Shown one piece after another: positions 6,286 to 14,311 of a stretch of 18,488 bases of DNA (positions within the stretch are counted from its first letter, which is position 1; each line of letters starts with the position of its first letter). The position numbers and the translations under genes were made by a program. The stretch is from an uncultured Clostridia bacterium (GTDB taxonomy: Bacteria; Bacillota; Clostridia; TANB77; CAG-508), in NCBI GenBank assembly GCA_947623615.1, contig CANQHH010000006.1, positions 1 to 18,488 on the forward strand, given 5' to 3'. Under the pieces are notes generated by a model. The model was not told the origin of the DNA. It did not search any database and saw only the letters and a program-made list of their open reading frames with translations.

Positions 6286-8913
6286 TTATCTTAAAATCTT
6301 ATTTAATTCTTCTATTAATTTTGAAAAATCTATCGGCTTTGCTAAATGTCCATTCATTCCTGCTTCTTTTGCTGCTTTTTTATCTTCTTCAAATGCATTT
6401 GCCGTCATGGCTAAAATAGGAATATTAGCAATTTTTTTATTTTTAAACTTACGTATCCTTTTTGTTGCTTCATATCCATTCATAACAGGCATTTGTATAT
6501 CCATTAATACAATATCAAAATATCCTGGCTCAGCATTTTCTAAAATATCACAAGCTTGTTTTCCATTTTCGGCACTTTCAATCAAAAATCCATAATCTTG
6601 TAAATATTCTGTCGCAATTTCTCTATTCATCATATTATCTTCTACCAGAAGAATTCTCTTTCCTAGGAAATCAATTTTTTCTTCACTATTTTCTTTGTTT
6701 GATTCTATTCCCGAAATTTTTAAAAGTATTCTTTTTAGGTCTGATGGGAATAATGGTTTACTAATAAATTCTGTTACACCTGCTTCTTTTGCTTCTTGTT
6801 CGACTTCTCCCCAATCATAAGCAGAAAGCATTATAATTGGTGGTTTCTCTCCTACTATTTTACGAATTCTTCTTGTTGCTTCAATTCCATTCATATCTGG
6901 CATTAACCAATCTATAATGTAAATTTGATATTGTTCATTTAATTGCTCCGCTTCTTTCGTACGTGCAACAGCTTCTTTTCCATACATTGTCCATTCTGAT
7001 TTTAACCCAAGTTGCCTTAGCATGTGTGCGATACTTTGGCAAGAATTCATATCATCATCAACAACTAAAACACGTACATCTTTTAAGTTTTCTATTTCTT
7101 TAATTTCTTTGTGTTCTTCCTGTAATCTAAATTCCAATGTTACAATAAATTCTGTTCCTTTTCCCACTTCACTTTGTACTTCTATACTTCCTCCCATCAT
7201 GTCTACTATGTTTTTAGTAATTGCCATTCCAAGACCTGTACCTTGAATACCGCTTACTGTTGAATTACGTTCTCTTGCAAATGGTTCAAATATTTCTTTC
7301 AAAAATTCTTCACTAATTCCAATACCATTATCTTTTATTCTAAATTCATAAACACCATAACCTTTTTTAGATAATGGTTTTTGTGTAATTCTTACAGATA
7401 TTTTTCCTCCTGGTTCTGTAAATTTTATTGAATTTGATAAAAGATTTATTAATATTTGGTTAATTCTTAATTTATCACAATAAATGTTTTCATCTGCTAT
7501 ATCTACTGTGTCAATAATAAATTCCATTTGTTTTGCGTTTACATCTGCTTGTATAATATTTCTAACAGAATGAAGTATCTCTGCTAAATTTTCTTCTTTT
7601 TCTTCTATATTTACTTTTCCAGATTCTATTCTACTCATATCTAATACATCATTTATTAAAGACAATAAATGATTTGAAGATTGAGTTATTTTTTCTAAAT
7701 AATCTATTACTCGCTCTTTATTGTCTATATGTGTTTTTGCAAGAGATGTATAACCTATAATTGCATTCATTGGTGTACGAATATCATGAGACATATTATT
7801 TAAGAAAGTAGTTTTTGCTCTATTGGCTTGCTCTGCTAATGCCAATGCTGACTCCAATTCATCTCTATGCTTTATTTCAAATCTCATTGAACTTCTTTGT
7901 GAATGGTTTCTAAATATTAAAACTATAACAATGACCATTGTTATTAATACTGCCATTATCAATATAGTTAACATTTGCAACAATTCTTTACTTTGATCTT
8001 GGTATGTAGAAAGTGGTACAGACATGATACAATACCAATCTAAATCTTTCATCGGTGTACATACCATTATACGATTTTGACCTTCTAAGATATATTCTAA
8101 AGAAAAACTTTCTCCCGCTTCAATCTTTTTACGAACATCCTCTACTGTTAAATCATTCATAATCCCTTCTTTACCAAGTACTGTATAAAAGTCTTCTCTT
8201 TCAAATACATTATCATCATTGTATATAGATACCAAATAATATCCGTCTTTATCTATAACACTACTATATCCTTTTCCTCCATAGCTTTCAATTTTAAGTT
8301 CATCTTTTAAACTTCCAATCTCATAATAGCCTACTGCATATATAAATCGATTTCCATCTATTGTAAAAGGTTCTATTTTTGTTCCTATAAGTAGTGTTGC
8401 TTTATGCATATCAGTTGCTGAATTTATATTATCATCTCTTCTATATACAAACTTATCTTTTGATGAATTTTTACATAATTCTAATAATTCTTTATCATCT
8501 TTCACAGAATATGCACTGCTAAAAGCTTTTCCTTCTTCTGTTACTAAAACAATTTCAATATTATCCTCAGATTCTGATTTTATATTTAATTGCTGTAACA
8601 TTTCTGATGTTGTTTTAAATTTACTTTGTTTAATTTCTTTAGAAATTCCTTGAATAGCAGACCACCTATGCTCTAAACCAGAAACAATTGATTGCTCATC
8701 ATGTTTCGAAATTTCTTGCATGTTACGAAGCGCTGTTTGAACAATTCTATCAGTAAGAAGTGACGAAAATAATTGGTATGAGTAATAAATAGCTATTATG
8801 GTAATTATTATCACAATAATAATTACTAAATTGCTCCTTTTAATTTTTTTAGCTTCTTCTTTTATATTTTTATCTAGTCTCATTCTTACCTTTTCTTTAC
8901 TATTTGTATTCAA
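6286..8913 (-). CDS. Hybrid sensor histidine kinase with Cache sensor and two receiver domains
   Basis: An 875-aa membrane kinase. Order of parts: transmembrane helix (about 28-50); extracellular sensor (about 55-305) with double-Cache-like features (YYLVSIYNDD, MKDLDWYCIMSVPL); second helix (about 311-334); coiled segment; HisKA domain with phospho-acceptor His376 in NNMSHDIRTPMNA; ATPase domain with N box (NQILINLLSNSIKFTE), DNGIGIS and GTGLGMAI; first receiver with Asp668 (IIDWLMPD); second receiver with Asp805 (LMDIQMP). No HPt domain is fused, and one is encoded separately in the same operon (10055-10399), giving a His-Asp-His-Asp relay. The start is TTG at 8913, three bases after the preceding stop, with AGAGGAG upstream. 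An in-frame ATG ten codons later is a possible alternative. Confidence 0.92.
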   Translation of the reverse strand: MNTNSKEKVRMRLDKNIKEEAKKIKRSNLVIIIVIIITIIAIYYSYQLFSSLLTDRIVQTALRNMQEISKHDEQSIVSGLEHRWSAIQGISKEIKQSKFKTTSEMLQQLNIKSESEDNIEIVLVTEEGKAFSSAYSVKDDKELLELCKNSSKDKFVYRRDDNINSATDMHKATLLIGTKIEPFTIDGNRFIYAVGYYEIGSLKDELKIESYGGKGYSSVIDKDGYYLVSIYNDDNVFEREDFYTVLGKEGIMNDLTVEDVRKKIEAGESFSLEYILEGQNRIMVCTPMKDLDWYCIMSVPLSTYQDQSKELLQMLTILIMAVLITMVIVIVLIFRNHSQRSSMRFEIKHRDELESALALAEQANRAKTTFLNNMSHDIRTPMNAIIGYTSLAKTHIDNKERVIDYLEKITQSSNHLLSLINDVLDMSRIESGKVNIEEKEENLAEILHSVRNIIQADVNAKQMEFIIDTVDIADENIYCDKLRINQILINLLSNSIKFTEPGGKISVRITQKPLSKKGYGVYEFRIKDNGIGISEEFLKEIFEPFARERNSTVSGIQGTGLGMAITKNIVDMMGGSIEVQSEVGKGTEFIVTLEFRLQEEHKEIKEIENLKDVRVLVVDDDMNSCQSIAHMLRQLGLKSEWTMYGKEAVARTKEAEQLNEQYQIYIIDWLMPDMNGIEATRRIRKIVGEKPPIIMLSAYDWGEVEQEAKEAGVTEFISKPLFPSDLKRILLKISGIESNKENSEEKIDFLGKRILLVEDNMMNREIATEYLQDYGFLIESAENGKQACDILENAEPGYFDIVLMDIQMPVMNGYEATKRIRKFKNKKIANIPILAMTANAFEEDKKAAKEAGMNGHLAKPIDFSKLIEELNKILR

Positions 8914-8916
8914 GCT

Positions 8917-10005
8917 TTAACTCTCCTCTCTCATTTTTTCTTTTGATGTATTTGCTATGATATCATCTTTTGCATCATCAAAACATTCCAATATTTTTGG
9001 AGAAAAAATTCCACATTCCCCATCATTTATCATACGATATGTTTCTTGTATTGTAAAAGAAGCTTTATATACCCTTTTACTTACAAGAGCATCATAAACA
9101 TCAACTATTGACACAATCTGCGCCCATACTGGAATAGAATCACCTACTAAACCGTCTGGATATCCTCTACCATCATATCTTTCATGATGATAACGACAAA
9201 TATCATAACAGTATCCATAAAATTCATTCTCGCCTTGTTTGAATTTCTCTAACATTTGGCATCCATAAATAGTGTGCTTTTTCATTTCTTCATATTCTTC
9301 ATCTGTTAATCTTCCTTGTTTTAAAAGTATGTTATCTGGTATTGCTATTTTTCCAATATCATGGAGTGCAGATGCATTAACTATTAGTTGAATCTGCTCA
9401 TCTGAAAATTGTCCTTCTCCATATAATGCTCTCCAATGTCTTAGCATAATTTCTGTGAGTTTTTTCACTCTTTGAATATGTTCTCCCGATTCTAAGCTTC
9501 TAAACTCCACAACTGAGCTTAACGCATTAATTAAAAATACATTACTATTTTCTATTTGTTTTTTGCTTTCAAGTAATTCTTGGCTTCTAATTTCTAATTC
9601 TTTTTCAATAGAAATTCTGTGTTTATATAGTTCAATAATATTTTTTGCCCTACGTGTTACTACTGCAGGCTCAAATGGTTTATATATAATATCCGCTGCA
9701 CCAAGTTCATATGCTTTTACATCTGTTTCAACTGTTGCTTCTCCTGTTATCATAATAACTGGTATTATATTGATCATATTGTTAAGCGACATATAGTGCA
9801 TTACTTCCAAACCATCCTTTTTTGGCATTACTAAGTCCAAAAATATTAAAGCTATCTCTTCATGATTTTCTTTTAATATTTCAATTGCTTCTTCTCCATC
9901 TTTTGCTTCTAATAATTTATATTCTCCGTCTTCAAATATGTCTTTTAATAATTCTCTGTTTATCATAACATCATCTACAATTAATATAGTGTCTCTTTCA
10001 TCCAT
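8917..10005 (-). CDS. Response regulator with HD-GYP cyclic-di-GMP phosphodiesterase output
   Basis: A 362-aa cytosolic protein. The receiver domain (1-120) has phospho-acceptor Asp57 in LIFLDLVMP and the conserved Lys109 in IIYKP. A helical linker (about 125-155) leads to an HD-GYP domain (about 160-350) with His215-Asp216 (ALHDIGKIAIPD), HHERYDGRGYPDG at 273-285 and VDVYDALVSKRVYK. All signature residues are present, so hydrolysis of cyclic-di-GMP is expected, controlled by phosphorylation from the neighbouring kinase through the HPt protein. It is the second gene of the operon, 49 bases after the HPt stop. Its presence on an element that splits a sporulation gene is notable because cyclic-di-GMP affects motility and sporulation in clostridia. 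Confidence 0.92.
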   Translation of the reverse strand: MDERDTILIVDDVMINRELLKDIFEDGEYKLLEAKDGEEAIEILKENHEEIALIFLDLVMPKKDGLEVMHYMSLNNMINIIPVIMITGEATVETDVKAYELGAADIIYKPFEPAVVTRRAKNIIELYKHRISIEKELEIRSQELLESKKQIENSNVFLINALSSVVEFRSLESGEHIQRVKKLTEIMLRHWRALYGEGQFSDEQIQLIVNASALHDIGKIAIPDNILLKQGRLTDEEYEEMKKHTIYGCQMLEKFKQGENEFYGYCYDICRYHHERYDGRGYPDGLVGDSIPVWAQIVSIVDVYDALVSKRVYKASFTIQETYRMINDGECGIFSPKILECFDDAKDDIIANTSKEKMREES

Positions 10006-10054
10006 AAAAAAGTTCCTTTCATCACTACTTTTATACTTATTGTTAAATTAATTT

Positions 10055-10399
10055 TTACAAAATTTTATTGATTTCATCAATTACTTTCTTGTATTTTTCT
10101 TCTACTTTGTTAAAAGTTAATTTTGCACTTTCAATATCTTTTGCTCTTAATTCTTCTGTAATTTGTTCTACAACTTCACTAAGTTCTGTAAATGCCATAT
10201 TTTGGCAAACTCCTTTTAATGTATGCGCTCCTCTAAATGCCATTTCACAATCTTCTGAATTCATGCCTTCTTCTAAGCTTTTGTATGATTCATCCATTAA
10301 AAAAAATTTAAGATATTTTTCTATTCTTTCATCATTTTGCATTCTTGAAAGAGCTACTTCATAATTTCCATTTATTTTTTTATAAAATTCTTGTATCAT
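10055..10399 (-). CDS. Histidine phosphotransfer (HPt) protein
   Basis: A 114-aa single-domain helical protein with AHTLKGVCQNM, where His59 is the phospho-accepting residue. It would shuttle phosphate between the hybrid kinase receivers and the HD-GYP regulator. It is the first gene of the four-gene operon and has AAAGGATG eight bases before the ATG at 10399. Confidence 0.9.
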   Translation of the reverse strand: MIQEFYKKINGNYEVALSRMQNDERIEKYLKFFLMDESYKSLEEGMNSEDCEMAFRGAHTLKGVCQNMAFTELSEVVEQITEELRAKDIESAKLTFNKVEEKYKKVIDEINKIL

Positions 10400-10432
10400 T
10401 TACTTTTCATCCTTTCTATTTTCTACTATTAA

Positions 10433-10459
10433 ATTATAATAAGTATAAAAAAAAGTCAA
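10433..10459 (-). promoter_or_regulatory. Promoter of the phosphorelay operon
   Basis: TTGACT (10454-10459) and TATAAT (10433-10438) on the minus strand are separated by 15 bases, shorter than ideal. Both hexamers are near consensus and lie 34-60 bases upstream of the HPt start. Confidence 0.5.
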
Positions 10460-10557
10460 TAATATTTAAATGTTTTATTTTAGATATTTTTAAATTTTTA
10501 TATTATATCTACAACATTCTTTGTTTTTATTATCTTCGCCTATATAGTCATCATGAT

Positions 10558-10881
10558 TTATATTTGTGATTTATAGAATTCACCAAATGAAGCCATGGTA
10601 TCTAACATTTTGCTCAATTCTAATCCTAAATTAGTCATTCCATATTCTACTTTCGGTGGATTGGTTTTATAATCTTTTCTATAAATAATACCATCTTTTT
10701 CGAGTTGTCTTAAGTTGTCAGTTAGTACTTTTTGTGATATTCCTTTTAAAGATTTTAATAGTTCATTAAATCTCCAACTTCTACTCATTAAATTTCTAAT
10801 TATTAATAATTTCCATTTATTTCCTATCAAGTTAACTGTAGTAGCAACCGGACATTCTGGTAATTCATTTTTACTTTTCAT
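10558..10881 (-). CDS. HxlR-family winged-helix transcriptional regulator
   Basis: A 107-aa DNA-binding regulator with the HxlR/MarR-like layout: an N-terminal segment with a conserved cysteine (ECPVATTVNLIGNKWKLLI), a recognition helix region (ISQKVLTDNLRQLEKDG) and a wing (YRKDYKTNPPKVEYGMT). Cys10 is in the position used by thiol- or quinone-sensing members. It is divergent from a cupin gene at 11022, and divergent genes of this kind are often the regulator's target. AGGAGG precedes the ATG at 10881. It is cargo of element 1. Confidence 0.9.
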   Translation of the reverse strand: MKSKNELPECPVATTVNLIGNKWKLLIIRNLMSRSWRFNELLKSLKGISQKVLTDNLRQLEKDGIIYRKDYKTNPPKVEYGMTNLGLELSKMLDTMASFGEFYKSQI

Positions 10882-10941
10882 CTTATCCCTCCTATAAATT
10901 TATTTGTATTATACCATGTATTATATAAAATTTGTATACAG

Positions 10942-10999
10942 TTACTTTAAAGTGCGTACTTGTTTTTTACATTGTGTTCTGATATAAATTTATTATAAT
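10942..10999 (+). promoter_or_regulatory. hxlR/cupin divergent control region
   Basis: TTGTGT (10972-10977), 16 bases and TATAAT (10994-10999) form the cupin promoter. A perfect ten-base palindrome ACTTTAAAGT at 10944-10953 lies between the two divergent genes, upstream of the cupin -35, and is a plausible operator for the HxlR regulator. On the other strand a TATAAT at about 10909-10914 could serve hxlR. Confidence 0.45.
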
Positions 11000-11021
11000 A
11001 TGTTTAAGGAGGGATATTATA

Positions 11022-11375
11022 ATGTCAAATTATATGAAAGTGAGTTCAGAAAATTCTCCAAGAGTAGAGTTACATGATAAATTAGGTTTAACAGGTGCAG
11101 AAATTAGCTGTAACAATCTTCCTGCTGGAGGTTCAGTACCTTTTATACATTCTCACAAACAAAATGAAGAAATTTATTATATAGTTTCTGGCTCTGGTAA
11201 AGCAATTATCGATAATGAAGAAGTTAATCTTGCTACTGGAGATTGGATAAAAGTATCTCCAAAAGCAGAACGTCAACTTTTTGCTTCTGAAAATAACTCT
11301 ATTTCTTACATTTGCATTCAAGTAAAAGAAAACTCTCTTGAAGAATATACAGCAGATGATGCAATTATAAAATAA
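11022..11375 (+). CDS. Small cupin-domain protein
   Basis: A 117-aa single-cupin protein. The first cupin motif is HSHKQNEEIYYIVSGSG, giving metal ligands His43, His45 and Glu50. The second is weaker (LATGDWIKVSP) and lacks a clear metal histidine. AAGGAGGG lies eight bases before the start. It is the only plus-strand gene of element 1, divergent from the HxlR regulator, which suggests a small regulator-controlled redox or detoxification unit. The substrate cannot be read. Confidence 0.88.
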   Translation: MSNYMKVSSENSPRVELHDKLGLTGAEISCNNLPAGGSVPFIHSHKQNEEIYYIVSGSGKAIIDNEEVNLATGDWIKVSPKAERQLFASENNSISYICIQVKENSLEEYTADDAIIK

Positions 11376-11378
11376 ATG

Positions 11379-11425
11379 AAAAAAGTTCATTTAAGTGTAT
11401 ATTAATTCACTAAATGAACTTTTTT
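11379..11425. terminator. Bidirectional terminator between cupin and rhuM remnant
   Basis: A 15-base perfect stem (11379-11393 with 11411-11425, centred on GTTCATTTA) with inner GTG/CAC pairing. A-rich and T-rich flanks let it stop transcripts from both convergent units. Confidence 0.9.
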
Positions 11426-11429
11426 ATTT

Positions 11430-12290
11430 TTATTTATTATTATTCTCTTTGAAATATCTTTGATACATTTCATCCATACTAGAAATATATTGAATATCTT
11501 GTTTAACTCTGAATTTTTCATATTCTGTATTGGCTTTTTCAACAGCTTGATCGTGGAATATTTTTCCTGCATTTCGAAGTATTTCTTTTTTTCTAAATTT
11601 CAAAAGGTTATCCGTCTCATCAATCCAATTTTTCATTGTCATTATATGATTTTCTTCTGCCATTGCTTCTGCATAATCTAGAAAAAAAGTAGTAAGATTA
11701 TTTAATTTTTTCATTTCTTCTTCATTTAAATAATTTTTAGCAATACTTACATCATATTTATACTGCTGCTGTATATCCTGTTATCGCATAATGTAATTTA
11801 TTTTGAACAATTTTGAAAAATAAATATGCTTCTTCAGATTCCTTATCATAGTCAATAGATGTTGCTATAAATAAGTCTGTTATTTTTTGATAAGCCATTC
11901 TTTCACTTGCACGAATTGCTTTTATTCTTACCAATAAATCCTCAAAATATTGCTTATTTACTCTACCTCCTTTTAAAAATCTTTCATCATCTAAAGCAAA
12001 TCCTTTTATCATATATTCTTTTATTATTTTATTTGCCCATTGTCTAAATTTAACTGCTTTTTTCGAATTTACTCTATATCCAATAGATATAATCATATCT
12101 AAATTATAGTATTTTGCCTTATATGTATGTCCGTTTTTTCCAATAGTCTCCAAAATGGAGAATGTTGAATTTTCTTCCAATTCTTCTTGTTCATATATAT
12201 TAGCTATATGTTTATAAATCGCTTTATCATTAACATCAAATAACGATGCAATTGCCTGAACATTTAGTCAAACATCTGTTTATTTGTCAA
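11430..12290 (-). pseudogene. RhuM-family protein, broken by frameshifts and a stop
   Basis: Three pieces of one RhuM (virulence-associated RhuM family, function unclear) are legible. The N-terminal piece (about 12275-12181) reads LNVQAIASLFDVNDKAIYKHIAN and is preceded by TGA exactly where the family has Trp (VWL.). It continues in frame into 12180-11758 (KYYNLDMIISIGYRVNSKKA, FRQWANKIIKEYMIKG). That frame stops at 11758, and the C-terminal piece resumes in another frame from about 11755 (KYDVSIAKNYLNEEE then MKKLNNLTTFFLDYAEAMAEE) to 11430. The intact protein is usually over 300 aa. Some residues around the shift near 11756 are probably lost. RhuM genes are frequent cargo of mobile elements, so this fits decaying cargo at the attL end of element 1. 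Confidence 0.82.
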
Positions 12291-12379
12291 TTGTATTTTA
12301 ACACATTTTTACTCTTCAAAATTATTGGTCGTGTAAAATTTAATATTTCGCAACATTTAAAATTGTATCCAACTATTTC

Positions 12380-12412
12380 CAACATCATAGTTCTCATTCT
12401 TCTGTACCTATA
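12380..12412 (-). other. attL of element 1 (junction cotJC 5' part / element 1)
   Basis: The cotJC codons GAA GAA are followed at 12396 by element sequence that gives an immediate TGA. The core GAAT occupies 12399-12396 and recurs at 2292-2289. The element-side arm GAACTATGATGTTG (minus, 12393-12380) mirrors the arm at attR. Confidence 0.8.
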
Positions 12413-12591
12413 TCATTTAAAATTGCTTTTGATTTCTGGTCTGGCATTGCAAACTTTTGCGATAAATATCTAAGAGATGCAGCCAGTTCTCCATCTGGTC
12501 CACCATATTGCGATATAATAAATTTAGCAAGTTTTGGATTTGGACATTTTATATTTATTGGATATTCAAGTATTTTATTATAAGTCCACAT
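12394..12591 (-). CDS. cotJC: cotJC 5' part (residues 1-65), cut off by element 1
   Basis: This encodes MWTYNKILEYP through NDIGTEE, the N-terminal third of CotJC, with the family's QYGGPDGELAA (metal ligand Glu35) and the first half of the ExxH motif (Glu65). A stop codon made by element DNA follows directly. The true start is ATG 12591, with AAGGAG eight bases upstream inside the native cotJB 3' end; an upstream in-frame ATG at 12600 falls inside that ribosome site. Fused to 2289-1864 the product is 206 aa, close to the usual CotJC size. Alone it would give a 65-residue helical fragment. Confidence 0.93.
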   Translation of the reverse strand: MWTYNKILEYPINIKCPNPKLAKFIISQYGGPDGELAASLRYLSQKFAMPDQKSKAILNDIGTEE

Positions 12592-12616
12592 TAAAATCAC
12601 TCCTTTCCCAAGGCCA
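12578..12616 (-). CDS. cotJB: cotJB native 3' end, detached by element 2
   Basis: Read on the minus strand from the core at 12616-12610, the codons are TGG CCT then TGG GAA AGG, giving WP+WERSDFNVDL and a stop at 12578. The PWPWE ending is the conserved CotJB terminus. It overlaps the cotJC start by 14 bases and contains the cotJC ribosome site. In the present arrangement it lacks any start and any upstream cotJB. Confidence 0.9.
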   Translation of the reverse strand, partial: WPWERSDFNVDL

Positions 12617-12635
12617 CCCTACGTTCATCTTAGAA
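12600..12635 (-). other. attR of element 2 (junction element 2 / cotJB 3' end)
   Basis: The seven-base core TGGCCTT (minus strand, 12616-12610) is identical to the core at 16681-16675. The element-side arm TTCTAAGATGAACG (12635-12622) is the mirror partner of the arm at 16661-16674, matching 13 of 14. Confidence 0.88.
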
Positions 12636-12709
12636 GAATCATAACCCAATTTTTACTTTTTTTAATAGTTTATTTTAATTATAATTGCCATCATATAACA
12701 AATAATTTA

Positions 12710-14311
12710 CTATTTCATTAAACTAAATTTATAATGAATAGATATATCATTGTCATATATAACTATTTTATCTATTAACTTAAATACCAAACTTTTATTA
12801 TTTTCATTTATTTCATTAAAAGCTAAAATATCTTTCACTATATTTTTTATTTTCTCGCTCTTTATATCTATTATACTTTTTTCAATTTCTTGCTTTTTCT
12901 CTAATGTTTCTAATTTTTGAATACATTCCTTCTTATGACATTCATATTTCTTTATAAGATCTGTAAACATGTCTAAAGATATCGTTCCTGATAATTTATC
13001 TTCATACAGATTACTTATTATTTTGCATAAATCTTCTTTTTTCTTTTTCCAATATATAATATTTTTTTTATAATCTTCTTTTACATTTTTACTCATTTTG
13101 CTATAATCCAAATCATTCATATTAAGGTATTTAGTTATATTATTTCTTATAGATTCTGCTACTTTGCTAATTAATTCATCTTCCTTTATATGAACATTTT
13201 TGCAATACTTTTTACCGTATTTTTTATAGCTTGAACATATACATCTAGAAACTTCGCTATGATTTAGATTATATGTAATTCTGCTACCACAACTGCAAAA
13301 TACTAATCCTGCTAGTAAATGCTTCTTCCTATTTGAATAATTCCATTCATTCGTTTGCTTATCTAACATTTCTTTTACTGTTTCAAATGTAGAACGGTCA
13401 ATAATAGCAGGGTGATGATTTAAAATCACAATTTGTTCTTTATCTGGAACTTTTACTACCCTTTTTACTTTATAATTTACCTTTGTATATTTTAATTGAA
13501 CCAAGTCTCCTGTATAAATTCTATCTCTTAAAATTTTATTAATAACCGTACTATTCCACTTATATGTATTATTTCGGTTAGGGTTATAATAATTCGTATT
13601 TTCACTTTTATACTTTAAAGGTGTAATAATATTTGAAGCATTTAGGTAATCTGATATTTGCTTTTTGCTTTTTCCATATTTATATAAATGGAAAATCTTC
13701 CTTACAACATCTGCTACATTTTCGTCAATCAAAATTTTATTTTTATCTTTTTCATCTTTTTTATATCCATATGGTAAAAACGATTTTATACATTCTCCTT
13801 CTATTGCTTTTGTAAGTATTGCTGTTCTTACTTTATTTGATATATCTTTTGCATACATATCATTTATAACAGATTTAAAAGGTGTCATATCATTATTAGA
13901 ATTCTTCTTATCAAATGTGTCAATATTGTCATTTACCGCAATATATCTTATATTTTTAGATGGAAAATACTTTTCTAAGTAGTTCCCTGTTTCTATGTAA
14001 TCTCTTCCAAGCCTTGACAAATCTTTTGTAATTACCAAATTAACCTTATTATTTTCAATATCTTCTATCATTCTTTGAAAATCAGGTCTGTTAAAGTTTG
14101 TACCAGTATAACCATCGTCTTTATAAATATCTACTAAAATCCAACCTTTATTTTGAACTATTTTCTTTAAAAAATTTATTTGATTTTCTATACTTTCAGA
14201 TTGTCCTTTATATTTATCTTCCTTTTCATCTACTCTTGATAATCTTACATAAATTGCTACTTTCCATATAACTTCTTCTAAATCCAAATAGTTATCAAAT
14301 ACCTCATTCAT
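12710..14311 (-). CDS. Large serine recombinase of element 2 (TnpX/Tn4451-like)
   Basis: A 533-aa site-specific recombinase. The resolvase domain (about 16-160) has nucleophile Ser25 in YVRLSR, the DGYTGTNFNRPDF segment, and TKDLSRLGRDY. A recombinase DNA-binding domain follows (about 190-320, PYGYKKDEKDKNK, then RIYTGDLVQLKY). The zinc ribbon begins FCSCGS, with further cysteines in CICSS and KYC, and a coiled-coil tail closes the protein. The frame is intact. ATG 14311 has AAGGAGG six bases upstream; an in-frame ATG 18 codons earlier has no ribosome site. A short frame ends in TGA overlapping this start, implying translational coupling. It lies next to attR, transcribed with cotJ, just as in element 1. 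Confidence 0.92.
   Translation of the reverse strand: MNEVFDNYLDLEEVIWKVAIYVRLSRVDEKEDKYKGQSESIENQINFLKKIVQNKGWILVDIYKDDGYTGTNFNRPDFQRMIEDIENNKVNLVITKDLSRLGRDYIETGNYLEKYFPSKNIRYIAVNDNIDTFDKKNSNNDMTPFKSVINDMYAKDISNKVRTAILTKAIEGECIKSFLPYGYKKDEKDKNKILIDENVADVVRKIFHLYKYGKSKKQISDYLNASNIITPLKYKSENTNYYNPNRNNTYKWNSTVINKILRDRIYTGDLVQLKYTKVNYKVKRVVKVPDKEQIVILNHHPAIIDRSTFETVKEMLDKQTNEWNYSNRKKHLLAGLVFCSCGSRITYNLNHSEVSRCICSSYKKYGKKYCKNVHIKEDELISKVAESIRNNITKYLNMNDLDYSKMSKNVKEDYKKNIIYWKKKKEDLCKIISNLYEDKLSGTISLDMFTDLIKKYECHKKECIQKLETLEKKQEIEKSIIDIKSEKIKNIVKDILAFNEINENNKSLVFKLIDKIVIYDNDISIHYKFSLMK

Larger units (their letters stand above)
2293..12399 (-). mobile_element. Element 1: 10.1-kb skin-like intervening element inside cotJC
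   Basis: The element splits cotJC between codons 65 and 66. Core-to-core length is 10,107 bp. It carries its own large serine recombinase 0.75 kb from attR, a type III toxin-antitoxin remnant, a phosphorelay/HD-GYP operon, an hxlR/cupin pair and a rhuM pseudogene. Joining the ends gives CAACATTTTGGTTC-AAACGAATGA-GAACTATGATGTTG as an attP-like dyad, whose centre dinucleotide GA falls in the shared core. The layout (recombinase inside, split sporulation gene outside, in-frame repair on removal) is that of skin in sigK. The element boundaries are seen; programmed excision is inferred. Assigning the GAAT core to one end or the other shifts the borders by at most 4 bp. Confidence 0.88.

Noticed and set aside
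6242..6595. 117-aa plus-strand open frame, and other plus-strand frames in the signalling operon
   Set aside because: They are antisense to conserved receiver and kinase domains, with compositions expected from the complementary strand and no ribosome sites.
12246..12473. 75-aa plus-strand open frame
   Set aside because: It runs antisense across the rhuM remnant, the attL site and cotJC, is hydrophobic from AT-rich sequence, and lacks a ribosome site.
12394..12600. Treating the 68-aa frame as an independent small gene
   Set aside because: Its sequence is the N-terminus of CotJC and ends exactly at the recombination core, and its first ATG (12600) lies in the ribosome site of the true start at 12591.
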